Assembly (NCBI GenBank): GCA_009731375.1
Contig: BJOX01000125.1
Location: 897,317 to 955,046 of the forward strand
From: Paulinella micropora
Taxonomy: Eukaryota; Cercozoa; Imbricatea; Euglyphida
Direction of reading: 5' to 3'
Length of the DNA stretch: 57,730 nucleotides
Below, one piece after another: positions 43,265 through 52,021 of this stretch. The stretch's first letter is position 1. Each line of letters opens with the position of its first letter. The notes under the pieces are model-generated. The model saw only the letters and a list, made by a program, of their open reading frames with translations, was not told where the DNA came from and ran no database searches. The position numbers and the translations under genes are program-made.

Positions 43265-44299
43265 ATGTCAAGCCCCGGCAGCAAGCCGCAGGCCTGCGGC
43301 CAATGTGAGATTAAGTCTCTGCTGGCCCAGCACCGAGACGCGTTGACTGCCACGGGAATCGTGTCTATAGTCTTGGCAGAAAAGAAAGACTCGACGCGCG
43401 TAGTTCTGATCGGAGAGCACCATGTTGGCCACGACGAAGTGTTGACAGGCGCACAAAAGGCCGCGGTCGCCAAGTTGCTAAAAGCGTTGGTGAAATGGTC
43501 CCGACGGAGCCTTACTATTAAGCAGTGGACGTTTATCTACGAACAATCGGATGCCAACATACAGTTGCCACCGGAGACAATTGATCCACCGGAGACAATT
43601 AATCAATCAAGCACCGAGTTCACCAAGGGTGCCCGACGCACTCCAGGCGGCTACTGTAGTCTGGAAGCCCACGTTAGAAAATGGGGCAGATTGTCGTCGG
43701 CGGGCCTGCAGTTAGCAAGGGGCTTCGCTAGAGAAGAGAAGGCGAGCTTGTTACCTTGTGACGCTCGGCACCTTTCCAAGGCGTACCAAATCACGGGCGT
43801 CACTGAGTTTATCTGCTTCCACAGCTTCGGCAATCTGCCGTTTGGATTGAGAACCCCTACCCCAAGGCAGGAATCCCTGGAGATACTCTCGTCCTGGGAG
43901 GAATGGACAGGAGGCATTGATCTCCGACAGTCGCACAAAGACGGGACAACCGCAGCGGTGGTCGAACGCAACGAGTTCAGACATTCTCTAGAGGCCTGGA
44001 CCGAGGCCTTGCGAAAGATCAAGGAGGAAGAACGAGCTCACCTGCTGTCGGGCCTGCATAAAGCCGCGGCAGACCTGAGGCAAGAAGCGAAGAAAGCGGA
44101 CGGTCCTGGAGACTACATTTGTACATCAAGGTGCGCAGTTTGGTCCTGGAGGTCTATACCGCGGCGTCCGTGCTGCGGTGCGAGCAACCCGCGCTCGTCT
44201 ATACGGGTGCTGGACACACTGGGTCCATCGTCAAGCTGTTGGAATCGAGTGGTTTTGCTAACTGTTATCGACACGCTGCCAGTCCAGCGCCAAGAATGA
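43265..44299 (+). CDS. Unrecognised intronless protein; likely frameshift near 44120
   Basis: The ATG at 43265 (AGAAAAATGTCA) starts a GC-rich frame of 344 codons. Residues about 43-55 read STRVVLIGEHHVGH, a beta-strand followed by a His-rich turn. The rest is mixed helix and contains a duplicated ETIDPPETI element. From about 44118 the overlapping frame looks better: it carries ALVYTGAGHTGSIVKLLESSGF, whereas the original frame turns Cys/Arg/Ser-rich. I think the true C-terminus is in that second frame and a one-base change separates them. A degraded copy of this 3' end lies at about 47070-47170. The family is not recognised. Confidence 0.65.
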   Translation: MSSPGSKPQACGQCEIKSLLAQHRDALTATGIVSIVLAEKKDSTRVVLIGEHHVGHDEVLTGAQKAAVAKLLKALVKWSRRSLTIKQWTFIYEQSDANIQLPPETIDPPETINQSSTEFTKGARRTPGGYCSLEAHVRKWGRLSSAGLQLARGFAREEKASLLPCDARHLSKAYQITGVTEFICFHSFGNLPFGLRTPTPRQESLEILSSWEEWTGGIDLRQSHKDGTTAAVVERNEFRHSLEAWTEALRKIKEEERAHLLSGLHKAAADLRQEAKKADGPGDYICTSRCAVWSWRSIPRRPCCGASNPRSSIRVLDTLGPSSSCWNRVVLLTVIDTLPVQRQE

Positions 44300-44514
44300 G
44301 TGTCCGGGTGTGTCAGGGTGAGCCACGAGTGAGCCACGAGTGGTCGCGCGGGAGGCCAGCTGTCGGCCGCGGGCCCGGCGTGCCAGTGTCCACCAGTCGT
44401 GGTCGGCCCGACCCCGAGGCTTGGCAGCTCTTATTAAACCCAGTCAATTTGCGCCGTGGTGCTACACTTGGGTACAGAATTTTTTAATAACCCCTTGGCA
44501 GGGCCGCGCCGGCA

Positions 44515-46740
44515 CTAGGCGGCGAGTTCGGTGATGGTCACTAGGCTCTGCTCGCCGGGGGCCGTCATGTAGCTGTTGGCGCCCTGCGTGGTGCCGTTCA
44601 CCTGCAGCCACACGCACGCCCCGGCCTGCACGTCCAGCACGCCCGCCAGGCTGAGTGCGGCGCCGTTCTCCCAGGCGGTGGCGCCGCCCCCGCGAGCGCT
44701 CGTGGCCGGCCGGCGCGGCCCCTGGTAGGTCTCGGCAATAGGCATGACACCCGAGTCTACGAGCACGAAACCCGCCCCGAACGCGAAGCCGCCCGGGTTG
44801 ACGGTGTTCTGTAGCGCAAGCTGCGCCGTCACTAGCCAGCGCCTGGTTGTCCCCCACGCGTTGCACCACCCCGTATAGAAACTTGACGTAGTCTGCCAAC
44901 GGATGCGCCCCGCGGCCGGCGCGACGAGCGGCGTGCTGCTGAGCAGCAGCCCGGCCGCCACGCCGTGGGTGAAGGTCTGCGCAGCCGTTGACACCCACTG
45001 GCCGGCCGTGAAGGTGGCCGCGTCGATAGCGCCCGAGCCGTCGAGCTGCAGCAGCTGTGCCAGGGGGGGTAGCGACGCTGGCAGCAGCAGGTCGACAGCG
45101 CCGCGGCTCGCGACCGTGCTCGAACCCACGCGCAGCAGCTGCTGGGCCCGCGCGATAGCGTAGTCGACGTAGGCCCTGTTGACGAGGTGCGTGGGGTCGG
45201 ACGGCCCCACTATTTCTTCCCAATCAAAACGTACTTGCTTGATGAGACAGGGATGCTTCAGCGCCGGCTGCTGGGCCAAAAACATGGCATCGACGTAAAT
45301 AGTCGGAACGAGGAACTCCACGTACCGAGCAGTGGCTGCACTGGTGGGCAGCAGTGCAGACCAGTACTCCGTGGTGCCGGACCACGTGTAGGCAGTAGCC
45401 TGCGCGTGCCACAGATCCCATTGTACACCGTTGAGTGACGTGGCGACGTACCACGTGGTGGGCGCGCCGTAAAAGGTGGGTACAGCCACCACATTACGAA
45501 TAGTTGCCTTGAGGTAGTAACGCCGAAGCAGTACGGTTCGTCCCAAGTCGAGCCGGAGCCACTCGCCAGTGTAGTTAGCACCAGAGTACAGCCTCGTGGC
45601 GTTGGACAAGTAGACCAGATCTCTGTTCCAGGCTTCCGCCGAGGACCAGTAGTTTTCTAGCGGGGCGCCCGTCACGATCTGCAACGTGGTGCCGAAAGCC
45701 CCGAACGCGTCTCCCTCCCGCGTAGCCTTGCCCGTGAAGGTGGTGCCGGTAGTGACCATCGCGGAGGAGGCGGACGCGACGAAGGGGGCGGGGGCCGTGT
45801 TGTTGGTCATGTTCGGGCTCGTGTTCACCCACACCGTCTGGTTGGGTAGCGAGGCCGGGAGCGGCACGCTGTGCGCGCTCAGGTTGTTCACGTGGGCCAG
45901 CAGCGCCGCGAGGGTGGCGGCCCCGAGCTGCGCCGCCGTCACTTGGTGCGGGTTGGCGTAGTCCTGCAGGTGCGGGTGCGCTTGTGTGGCACCGGCGGCA
46001 TCCACGGCCAGCAGCTGCGCGCCGCCCGCCGGCAAGGACGCCGGGGCCCGGAGCCTGCCGCCGACCAGCCCGTCCACGTACGCGACGGTGGCGGCCCCGA
46101 CCTGGGCCGCCGTCACTTGGTGCGGGTTGGCGTAGTCCTGCAGGTGCGGGTGCGCTTGTGTGGCGCCAGCGGCATCCACGGCCAGCAGCTGCGCGCCGCC
46201 CGCCGGCAAGGACGCCGGGGCCCGGAGCCTGTCGCCGACCAGCCCGTCCACGTACGCGACGGTGGCGGCCCCGACCTGGGCCGCCGTCACTTGGTGCGGG
46301 TTGGCGTAGTCCTGCAGGTGCGGGTGCGCTTGCGTGGTGCCAGCGGCATCCACGGCCAGCAGCTGCGCGCCGCCCGCCGGCAAGGACGCCGGGGCCCGGA
46401 GCCTGTCGCCGACCAGCCCGTCCACGTACGCAACGGTGGCGGCCCCGACCTGGGCCGCCGTCACTTGGTGCGGGTTGGCGTAGTCCTGCAGGTGCGCCGG
46501 GCACACGCTCGAGCAGTCGGGCGGCGGCTGGCTGTGGGCGCTCAGGTTGTGGACGTGGGCCAGCAGCGCCCCCACGGTGGCGGCGCCCAGCTGGGCCGCC
46601 GTCACCCGGTGCGGGTTGGCGTAGTCGGCCAGGTGCACCGGGCACACGCTCGAGCAGTCGGGCACGTACTGGCACCCCGCCCTGCACCGGACCGCCAGCA
46701 GCAGCCACCACGGCCACCATGCTAAGCTGGCTGGTTGCAT
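44515..46740 (-). CDS. Secreted fibre-like protein: NPHxVT repeats, discoidin-like and C1q/TNF-like domains
   Basis: The ATG at 46740 begins a Trp/Leu-rich signal peptide (MQPASLAWWPWWLLLAV). Five copies of HLxDYANPHxVTAAQxGAAT follow, a motif known from phage tail-fibre repeats. Three of them sit in exact 174-bp (58-residue) units that also contain RLRAPASLPAGGAQLLAVDAAG. Residues about 350-520 resemble a discoidin/F5-8C domain (GEWLRLDLGRTVLLRRYYL, WYVATSLNGVQWDLWHAQ). The last 200 or so residues form a beta-rich module with TGWCNAWGTTRRWLV and a VWLQVNGTTQGANSY strand near the end, like C1q/TNF-type jelly rolls. 741 residues, no introns. An external adhesion or receptor-binding fibre is the likely role; whether it is viral or cellular is open. 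Confidence 0.8.
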   Translation of the reverse strand: MQPASLAWWPWWLLLAVRCRAGCQYVPDCSSVCPVHLADYANPHRVTAAQLGAATVGALLAHVHNLSAHSQPPPDCSSVCPAHLQDYANPHQVTAAQVGAATVAYVDGLVGDRLRAPASLPAGGAQLLAVDAAGTTQAHPHLQDYANPHQVTAAQVGAATVAYVDGLVGDRLRAPASLPAGGAQLLAVDAAGATQAHPHLQDYANPHQVTAAQVGAATVAYVDGLVGGRLRAPASLPAGGAQLLAVDAAGATQAHPHLQDYANPHQVTAAQLGAATLAALLAHVNNLSAHSVPLPASLPNQTVWVNTSPNMTNNTAPAPFVASASSAMVTTGTTFTGKATREGDAFGAFGTTLQIVTGAPLENYWSSAEAWNRDLVYLSNATRLYSGANYTGEWLRLDLGRTVLLRRYYLKATIRNVVAVPTFYGAPTTWYVATSLNGVQWDLWHAQATAYTWSGTTEYWSALLPTSAATARYVEFLVPTIYVDAMFLAQQPALKHPCLIKQVRFDWEEIVGPSDPTHLVNRAYVDYAIARAQQLLRVGSSTVASRGAVDLLLPASLPPLAQLLQLDGSGAIDAATFTAGQWVSTAAQTFTHGVAAGLLLSSTPLVAPAAGRIRWQTTSSFYTGWCNAWGTTRRWLVTAQLALQNTVNPGGFAFGAGFVLVDSGVMPIAETYQGPRRPATSARGGGATAWENGAALSLAGVLDVQAGACVWLQVNGTTQGANSYMTAPGEQSLVTITELAA
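45962..46483 (-). repeat. Three tandem 174-bp coding repeats in the fibre gene
   Basis: The units start at about 45961, 46135 and 46309 and are almost identical at the nucleotide level, implying recent expansion or gene conversion. Confidence 0.9.
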
Positions 46741-47253
46741 GGCTAGTGCTTGGTCGGGTGTGCTGCCCCTGGTCCCTTTTTTTCTGGCTTTTGCGCTAAC
46801 GTGCGGCTCGCGACAGCAAGCCCGGACGGCGGCGGAGGGGTCGTCCGCCCCCCTCCCCCGGCCCTCCCTCACCAGCGCTGCGCAGGGCCACGCCCCCTCC
46901 CCCCCCCTTCCCCGCTTCCCTCCTGGCTCGGCACGTCTGGGAGGGCCCAGGCGGGGGGGCCAAGGCGCGGCCGCAGTCCCCTCGGGTCTCGGACACGTCG
47001 CCGCGGCGGTACGTGCGCCCACGACCGGGCGCCCGCGGACGACCGGGGGCCCGCGCGTCCGTGTAGCGGTGCGAGAGGCCCGCGCTCGTCTCTACCGGTA
47101 CTGGACACAAAACGGGGCCCCCTCCTTTGTCAAGTTGTGGGAATCGCGTGGTTCTACTAACTGTTACCGACACGCCGCCAGTCAATATGCGCCGTGGTGC
47201 TACGCTTGGGTACAGAATTTTTTTATAAAACCCTGGGCAGGGCCGTGCCGGCA
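46741..47253. other. Spacer with remnant of a second copy of the 43265 gene end
   Basis: Very GC-rich. From about 47070 it matches 44185-44270 (CTCGTCTCTACCGGTACTGGACAC..., then AACTGTTACCGACACGC) and continues to match the 3' flank of the fibre gene. The part next to 46741 should contain the fibre gene promoter. Confidence 0.7.
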
Positions 47254-47653
47254 CTAGGCGGCGAGTTCGGTGATGGTCACCAAGGTCTGTCGGCCGGGGG
47301 CCGTCATGTAGTTGTTGGCGCCCTGCGTGGTGCCGTTCACCTGCAGCCACACGCACCACCCGGCCTGCACATCGAGTACGCCCGCGAGACTGAGCGAAGC
47401 GCCGTCCCCCCAGGCGGTGGCGCCGTCCCCGCGAGCACTCGCGGCTAGCCAGCCCGGCCCCTGGTAGAACGAGGGGTCAGGCGGGCCGGCCCAGTCCGAG
47501 AGACCAAAGCCCGCCTCAAACGCGAAGCCGCCCGGGTTGACGGGGTTCCGCAGCGCCAGCTGCGCCGTCAGTAGCCAGCGCCTGGTTGTCCCCCACGCGT
47601 TGCACCACCTCGTGTAATTGCCCGCCGACCAGGTAGAGTAGGTGATGCGCCCC
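47254..47653 (-). CDS. Second fibre-like gene, C-terminal part only, cut by gap
   Basis: The frame matches the C-terminal C1q/TNF-like module of the fibre protein at 44515 (SLSLAGVLDVQAGWCVWLQV, TTQGANNY, VTITELAA stop). Differences include an altered segment around DWAGPPDPSFYQGPGW. It runs into an 840-base gap, so the N-terminal portion is unknown. It is a tandem paralogue, not an assembly copy, because the sequences differ at many sites. Confidence 0.8.
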
Positions 47654-48493
47654 NNNNNNNNNNNNNNNNNNNNNNNNNNNNNNNNNNNNNNNNNNNNNNN
47701 NNNNNNNNNNNNNNNNNNNNNNNNNNNNNNNNNNNNNNNNNNNNNNNNNNNNNNNNNNNNNNNNNNNNNNNNNNNNNNNNNNNNNNNNNNNNNNNNNNNN
47801 NNNNNNNNNNNNNNNNNNNNNNNNNNNNNNNNNNNNNNNNNNNNNNNNNNNNNNNNNNNNNNNNNNNNNNNNNNNNNNNNNNNNNNNNNNNNNNNNNNNN
47901 NNNNNNNNNNNNNNNNNNNNNNNNNNNNNNNNNNNNNNNNNNNNNNNNNNNNNNNNNNNNNNNNNNNNNNNNNNNNNNNNNNNNNNNNNNNNNNNNNNNN
48001 NNNNNNNNNNNNNNNNNNNNNNNNNNNNNNNNNNNNNNNNNNNNNNNNNNNNNNNNNNNNNNNNNNNNNNNNNNNNNNNNNNNNNNNNNNNNNNNNNNNN
48101 NNNNNNNNNNNNNNNNNNNNNNNNNNNNNNNNNNNNNNNNNNNNNNNNNNNNNNNNNNNNNNNNNNNNNNNNNNNNNNNNNNNNNNNNNNNNNNNNNNNN
48201 NNNNNNNNNNNNNNNNNNNNNNNNNNNNNNNNNNNNNNNNNNNNNNNNNNNNNNNNNNNNNNNNNNNNNNNNNNNNNNNNNNNNNNNNNNNNNNNNNNNN
48301 NNNNNNNNNNNNNNNNNNNNNNNNNNNNNNNNNNNNNNNNNNNNNNNNNNNNNNNNNNNNNNNNNNNNNNNNNNNNNNNNNNNNNNNNNNNNNNNNNNNN
48401 NNNNNNNNNNNNNNNNNNNNNNNNNNNNNNNNNNNNNNNNNNNNNNNNNNNNNNNNNNNNNNNNNNNNNNNNNNNNNNNNNNNNNNNNNNNNN
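47654..48493. other. Assembly gap, 840 N
   Basis: Interrupts the second fibre-like gene and the 5' part of the LRR fragment. Confidence 0.95.
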
Positions 48494-49151
48494 AGAGCAC
48501 CCCCGCTTGGCCAAGCTGCAGTTGACGTATGTCGGCGATGGCGATCTACCGTTTCCTAACCTTTTCACTGGAGAAGAAGCGGCCCGGCAGGTAAAAGAGT
48601 TAGGGCTCAGGCCCTCGTCCAGCGCCGACCTGCCTTCACTAGGCGGCCTGCAGGGATTAACGCGCTTCAACCTCCATCTCTCGACTCTCGACGAGGCCAA
48701 AGCACGGGAATGCCGGGCGGTGCTCAAGAACTGCCGAGTGACTCTGCAAAGCCTAGTGCTCCGGTATACTTACTCGTCTGCCACGGCGCGACAAAAGCTG
48801 AAGGCGGGGATCCGCGCCTTCCAGAAACTTAAGTCCTGCACTCTATCTATCGCGGCGGCAGACCTGCTTGAGCAGAAGCGTCCGCCTTGTTGGCCTGGCC
48901 TCCGGAGACTGCGGATCTACGTCATCGAGGAGGAAGGAGGCGGAGGGGGGGCCTCCAGTCAACTGCGGCTGTTGGACTTGTTGCAAGGCTGGTGTCAGGT
49001 GGGCGGGCTAGAAGAATTAGCCATCCACCTGGCGAGATCTTCGCGGCGCTGCGAGCTCGTGGCCGACTCAGCAGTGTGGGCACAAATGAAGAGCCTGACC
49101 CGCTTGACGCTAGGGGGCTTTGGCAGTCTTTCCGACGCTCCTACACCGCCG
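48494..49151 (+). pseudogene. LRR gene fragment, near-identical to 50553-51213
   Basis: The frame encodes the middle of the large LRR protein. Apart from a 3-bp length difference near 48530 and a few base changes in the first 150 bp, it is identical to 50553-51213. It is flanked by gaps on both sides, and the following gap (316 N) is too short to hold the rest of such a gene. Either it is a truncated tandem duplicate or an assembly/haplotype artefact. Confidence 0.75.
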
Positions 49152-49467
49152 NNNNNNNNNNNNNNNNNNNNNNNNNNNNNNNNNNNNNNNNNNNNNNNNN
49201 NNNNNNNNNNNNNNNNNNNNNNNNNNNNNNNNNNNNNNNNNNNNNNNNNNNNNNNNNNNNNNNNNNNNNNNNNNNNNNNNNNNNNNNNNNNNNNNNNNNN
49301 NNNNNNNNNNNNNNNNNNNNNNNNNNNNNNNNNNNNNNNNNNNNNNNNNNNNNNNNNNNNNNNNNNNNNNNNNNNNNNNNNNNNNNNNNNNNNNNNNNNN
49401 NNNNNNNNNNNNNNNNNNNNNNNNNNNNNNNNNNNNNNNNNNNNNNNNNNNNNNNNNNNNNNNNNNN
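49152..49467. other. Assembly gap, 316 N
   Basis: Separates the LRR fragment from the promoter region of the full-length LRR gene. Confidence 0.95.
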
Positions 49468-49570
49468 CTCTGTCCCTCCCTTGCTCTTTCTCTGTCTCTC
49501 ACTCCCCTCTCTCCGCTCCCCCGCCCCCTCTCTTCTCTCTCCCCCCTCTCTCTCCCTGCTTCCCCCCATC
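49468..49570 (+). promoter_or_regulatory. Pyrimidine-rich tract upstream of the LRR gene
   Basis: About 100 bases of CT-rich sequence end roughly 65 bp before the ATG at 49634. Such tracts are common in core promoters of some protists; the role here is an inference. Confidence 0.35.
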
Positions 49571-49633
49571 TGCCCCTGTGACCCGGTGCGTCCGCCCAAG
49601 GCGCTAAACAGCTGCCAGCAACGCCAGCCGGCC

Positions 49634-52021
49634 ATGTCGCGCCCGTGCGCGGTATGCGGCAAAGAAGAAGACAAGCAGAGGCCATCGTCTCTGCCGGGGG
49701 ACACAGTGAGGCGAGAGTTCGGCGCAGCGGGGGAGACGGTGATGCGAGAGCTCGGTACAGAGCTCGTGTCTTTTGTGGGGAACGCTACCCCACTGGCGAG
49801 TCTCAACCAGGGCCTGTCGAGCCTGTCCTACTCGGAAGAGGACATGGCTTGGGCCACACTGCTTGGCCAAGGCGACCGTTACTTAAATAAACTGGATTGT
49901 AAAGATGGCGCACCAGCGGACCTACGCCAACTACTAAAGCAAGGTCGTGTAGAGCCCGAAGGGAAATCACCTCCGGACGCGGCACGCCAACTACTACAGC
50001 GAGGTCGTGTGGAGCCCAAAGGGAAATCACCTCTGGACGCGGCACGCCGAGACTGGGCGCACCTGCACATTCCGTCCCGCCTTTGCTTGCGATTCAGCGA
50101 CCGGGATATACCAGCGGGTGACGACGGAAGGGGTAAGCTGCTGGAGCGGCTGTTTGCTCGGGCCTGGCCCAGGCTAGCTACCCATGGGGTGTGGGAGTTT
50201 GCCACCACGAGCTTCCGCACCAACGTTGAGATGCTGGTTCGCTTGCACGAGTGGAGGCAGGAACAGGAGCTGTCGAATCGCCCCCTCAGCTCCGTCACCC
50301 TCGGCTTGCAGCCAACCGCGTTCGACGGGGTACCGGAGGAACTGGAGGAACTGCTGCGTCGGCTAACTAACGTTGAGGTAGACTGCTTGCGTCTCCATTT
50401 CGAGGACGAATTCTTGCGGGTAGACCCGACGAGGCTTGGCTTGCTCTGGAATTCGATCCCGCGCAGCTGCACCCAGCTTCAGCTGCGCGGGTATCCGCTG
50501 CAACAGGAGCAGCTACAACAGGAGGCTTCGTACAGCTTTGCAGACTTCTGGCAAGAGCACCCCCGCTTGGCCAAGCTGCAGTTGACGTATGTAGACGAGG
50601 GGGGCGATCTACCGTTTTCTAACCTTTTCACTGGAGAAGAAGCGGCCCGGCAGGTAGAAGAGTTAGGGCTCAGGCCCTCGTCCAGCGCTGACCTGCCTTC
50701 GCTAGGCGGCCTGCAGGGATTAACGCGCTTCAACCTCCATCTCTCGACTCTCGACGAGGCCAAAGCACGGGAATGCCGGGCGGTGCTCAAGAACTGCCGA
50801 GTGACTCTGCAAAGCCTAGTGCTCCGGTATACTTACTCGTCTGCCACGGCGCGACAAAAGCTGAAGGCGGGGATCCGCGCCTTCCAGAAACTTAAGTCCT
50901 GCACTCTATCTATCGCGGCGGCAGACCTGCTTGAGCAGAAGCGTCCGCCTTGTTGGCCTGGCCTCCGGAGACTGCGGATCTACGTCATCGAGGAGGAAGG
51001 AGGCGGAGGGGGGGCCTCCAGTCAACTGCGGCTGTTGGACTTGTTGCAAGGCTGGTGTCAGGTGGGCGGGCTAGAAGAATTAGCCATCCACCTGGCGAGA
51101 TCTTCGCGGCGCTGCGAGCTCGTGGCCGACTCAGCAGTGTGGGCACAAATGAAGAGCCTGACCCGCTTGACGCTAGGGGGCTTTGGCAGTCTTTCCGACG
51201 CTCCTACACCGCCGAAGCTATCGAGCCTGCGGCTGGTACGCCTTGGTCGGCTGGGCTACGAGCTGCAGCGGCAGCTGTTTGCGCCCACGAGAGAAAGTAA
51301 GCTGGAGAAGCTCGACGTCGACGAGGGTCTTTGGCTGACCGAAAGCCTCGTCCAGCGTCGCCTAGCCGCGCTGCCGGGACTACAAAGGCTCCGCCTGTGC
51401 AAGCGCACTCACGGCGAGTCCGATGAGTGGATCACGTCGCTGGCCACCCTCAATGCTCGTAGGGAGCGGAAGAAGCTTCCCTCAGCGGTGGTGCTCGAAT
51501 TCAACAAGAGCAGGCTTTCCGGGCCGCAGCTACAAGAGTTGCTAGACAGCAAGACCCCCGTGTGGCTTACGAGAACAGCTTCTTCAGCTTGCGACTGTAA
51601 GCGGTCCATGTGGTTCGGCGGGCCCAGAAGCCTGTGCACCCCTCTGGCAGAGGCCAAGGAAGCAAGCACGAAGCTGTTGCTGGCCGTGTTTGGGGTTGGC
51701 ACACTCGAAGAACGAAGGATGCGAGAGCTGGGAGACCGGGAAGCCACTAAGCAGCAACGACTAGAGTACCTGGAGCGCCTAGAGCTCAAGCGGGACACTA
51801 AGTTGGTCATCCCCGCTGACGTCACGCTCACGTTCGATAGCACCAACATTTTCGCCTTGGACGACGAGGACGAGAGGTGGGGCAAGGTGCCTTGGTCACA
51901 GCTAGCGCGCCACTCGCGGTGGTCCTTTTTCTCGCGTAACTTTGACCGGAACTGCCGCTTGCTCCTCGACGTGGCACACCGCCGGCCCGGCGGAAGCCCC
52001 CCCTCGCTTCGGTGCGAATAA
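49634..52021 (+). CDS. Large leucine-rich-repeat protein, first part
   Basis: The start reads MSRPCAVCGKEEDK, a short CxxC-containing N-terminus, followed by a region with a 20-residue direct duplication (RQLLxxGRVEPxGKSPxDAA). From about residue 140 the protein shows irregular leucine-rich repeats (for example LSSVTLGLQPTAF, LRRLRIYVIEEE, LTRLTLGGFGSLS, KLEKLDVDEGLWLTE). No F-box or kinase motif is visible. 795 residues, no introns. The frame stops at TAA 52019-52021, just after a run of seven or more C at about 51997-52004, and the adjacent frame continues the same kind of protein to 53280. The two are probably one gene with a frameshift at the C run. Confidence 0.75.
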   Translation: MSRPCAVCGKEEDKQRPSSLPGDTVRREFGAAGETVMRELGTELVSFVGNATPLASLNQGLSSLSYSEEDMAWATLLGQGDRYLNKLDCKDGAPADLRQLLKQGRVEPEGKSPPDAARQLLQRGRVEPKGKSPLDAARRDWAHLHIPSRLCLRFSDRDIPAGDDGRGKLLERLFARAWPRLATHGVWEFATTSFRTNVEMLVRLHEWRQEQELSNRPLSSVTLGLQPTAFDGVPEELEELLRRLTNVEVDCLRLHFEDEFLRVDPTRLGLLWNSIPRSCTQLQLRGYPLQQEQLQQEASYSFADFWQEHPRLAKLQLTYVDEGGDLPFSNLFTGEEAARQVEELGLRPSSSADLPSLGGLQGLTRFNLHLSTLDEAKARECRAVLKNCRVTLQSLVLRYTYSSATARQKLKAGIRAFQKLKSCTLSIAAADLLEQKRPPCWPGLRRLRIYVIEEEGGGGGASSQLRLLDLLQGWCQVGGLEELAIHLARSSRRCELVADSAVWAQMKSLTRLTLGGFGSLSDAPTPPKLSSLRLVRLGRLGYELQRQLFAPTRESKLEKLDVDEGLWLTESLVQRRLAALPGLQRLRLCKRTHGESDEWITSLATLNARRERKKLPSAVVLEFNKSRLSGPQLQELLDSKTPVWLTRTASSACDCKRSMWFGGPRSLCTPLAEAKEASTKLLLAVFGVGTLEERRMRELGDREATKQQRLEYLERLELKRDTKLVIPADVTLTFDSTNIFALDDEDERWGKVPWSQLARHSRWSFFSRNFDRNCRLLLDVAHRRPGGSPPSLRCE
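49926..50045 (+). repeat. 60-bp tandem duplication in the LRR gene
   Basis: Two 60-base units encode RQLLKQGRVEPEGKSPPDAA and RQLLQRGRVEPKGKSPLDAA, with four amino-acid differences. Confidence 0.85.

Noticed and set aside
44903-46725. Several long frames on plus and in other minus frames within the fibre gene
   Set aside because: High GC and the 174-bp repeats keep alternative frames open; their composition (Arg/Ala/Gly/Pro) is not protein-like.
48887-52021. A 1044-codon frame running through the 316-base gap into the LRR gene
   Set aside because: It starts in the wrong frame of the LRR fragment and is joined only by N; the ATG at 49634 is the plausible start.
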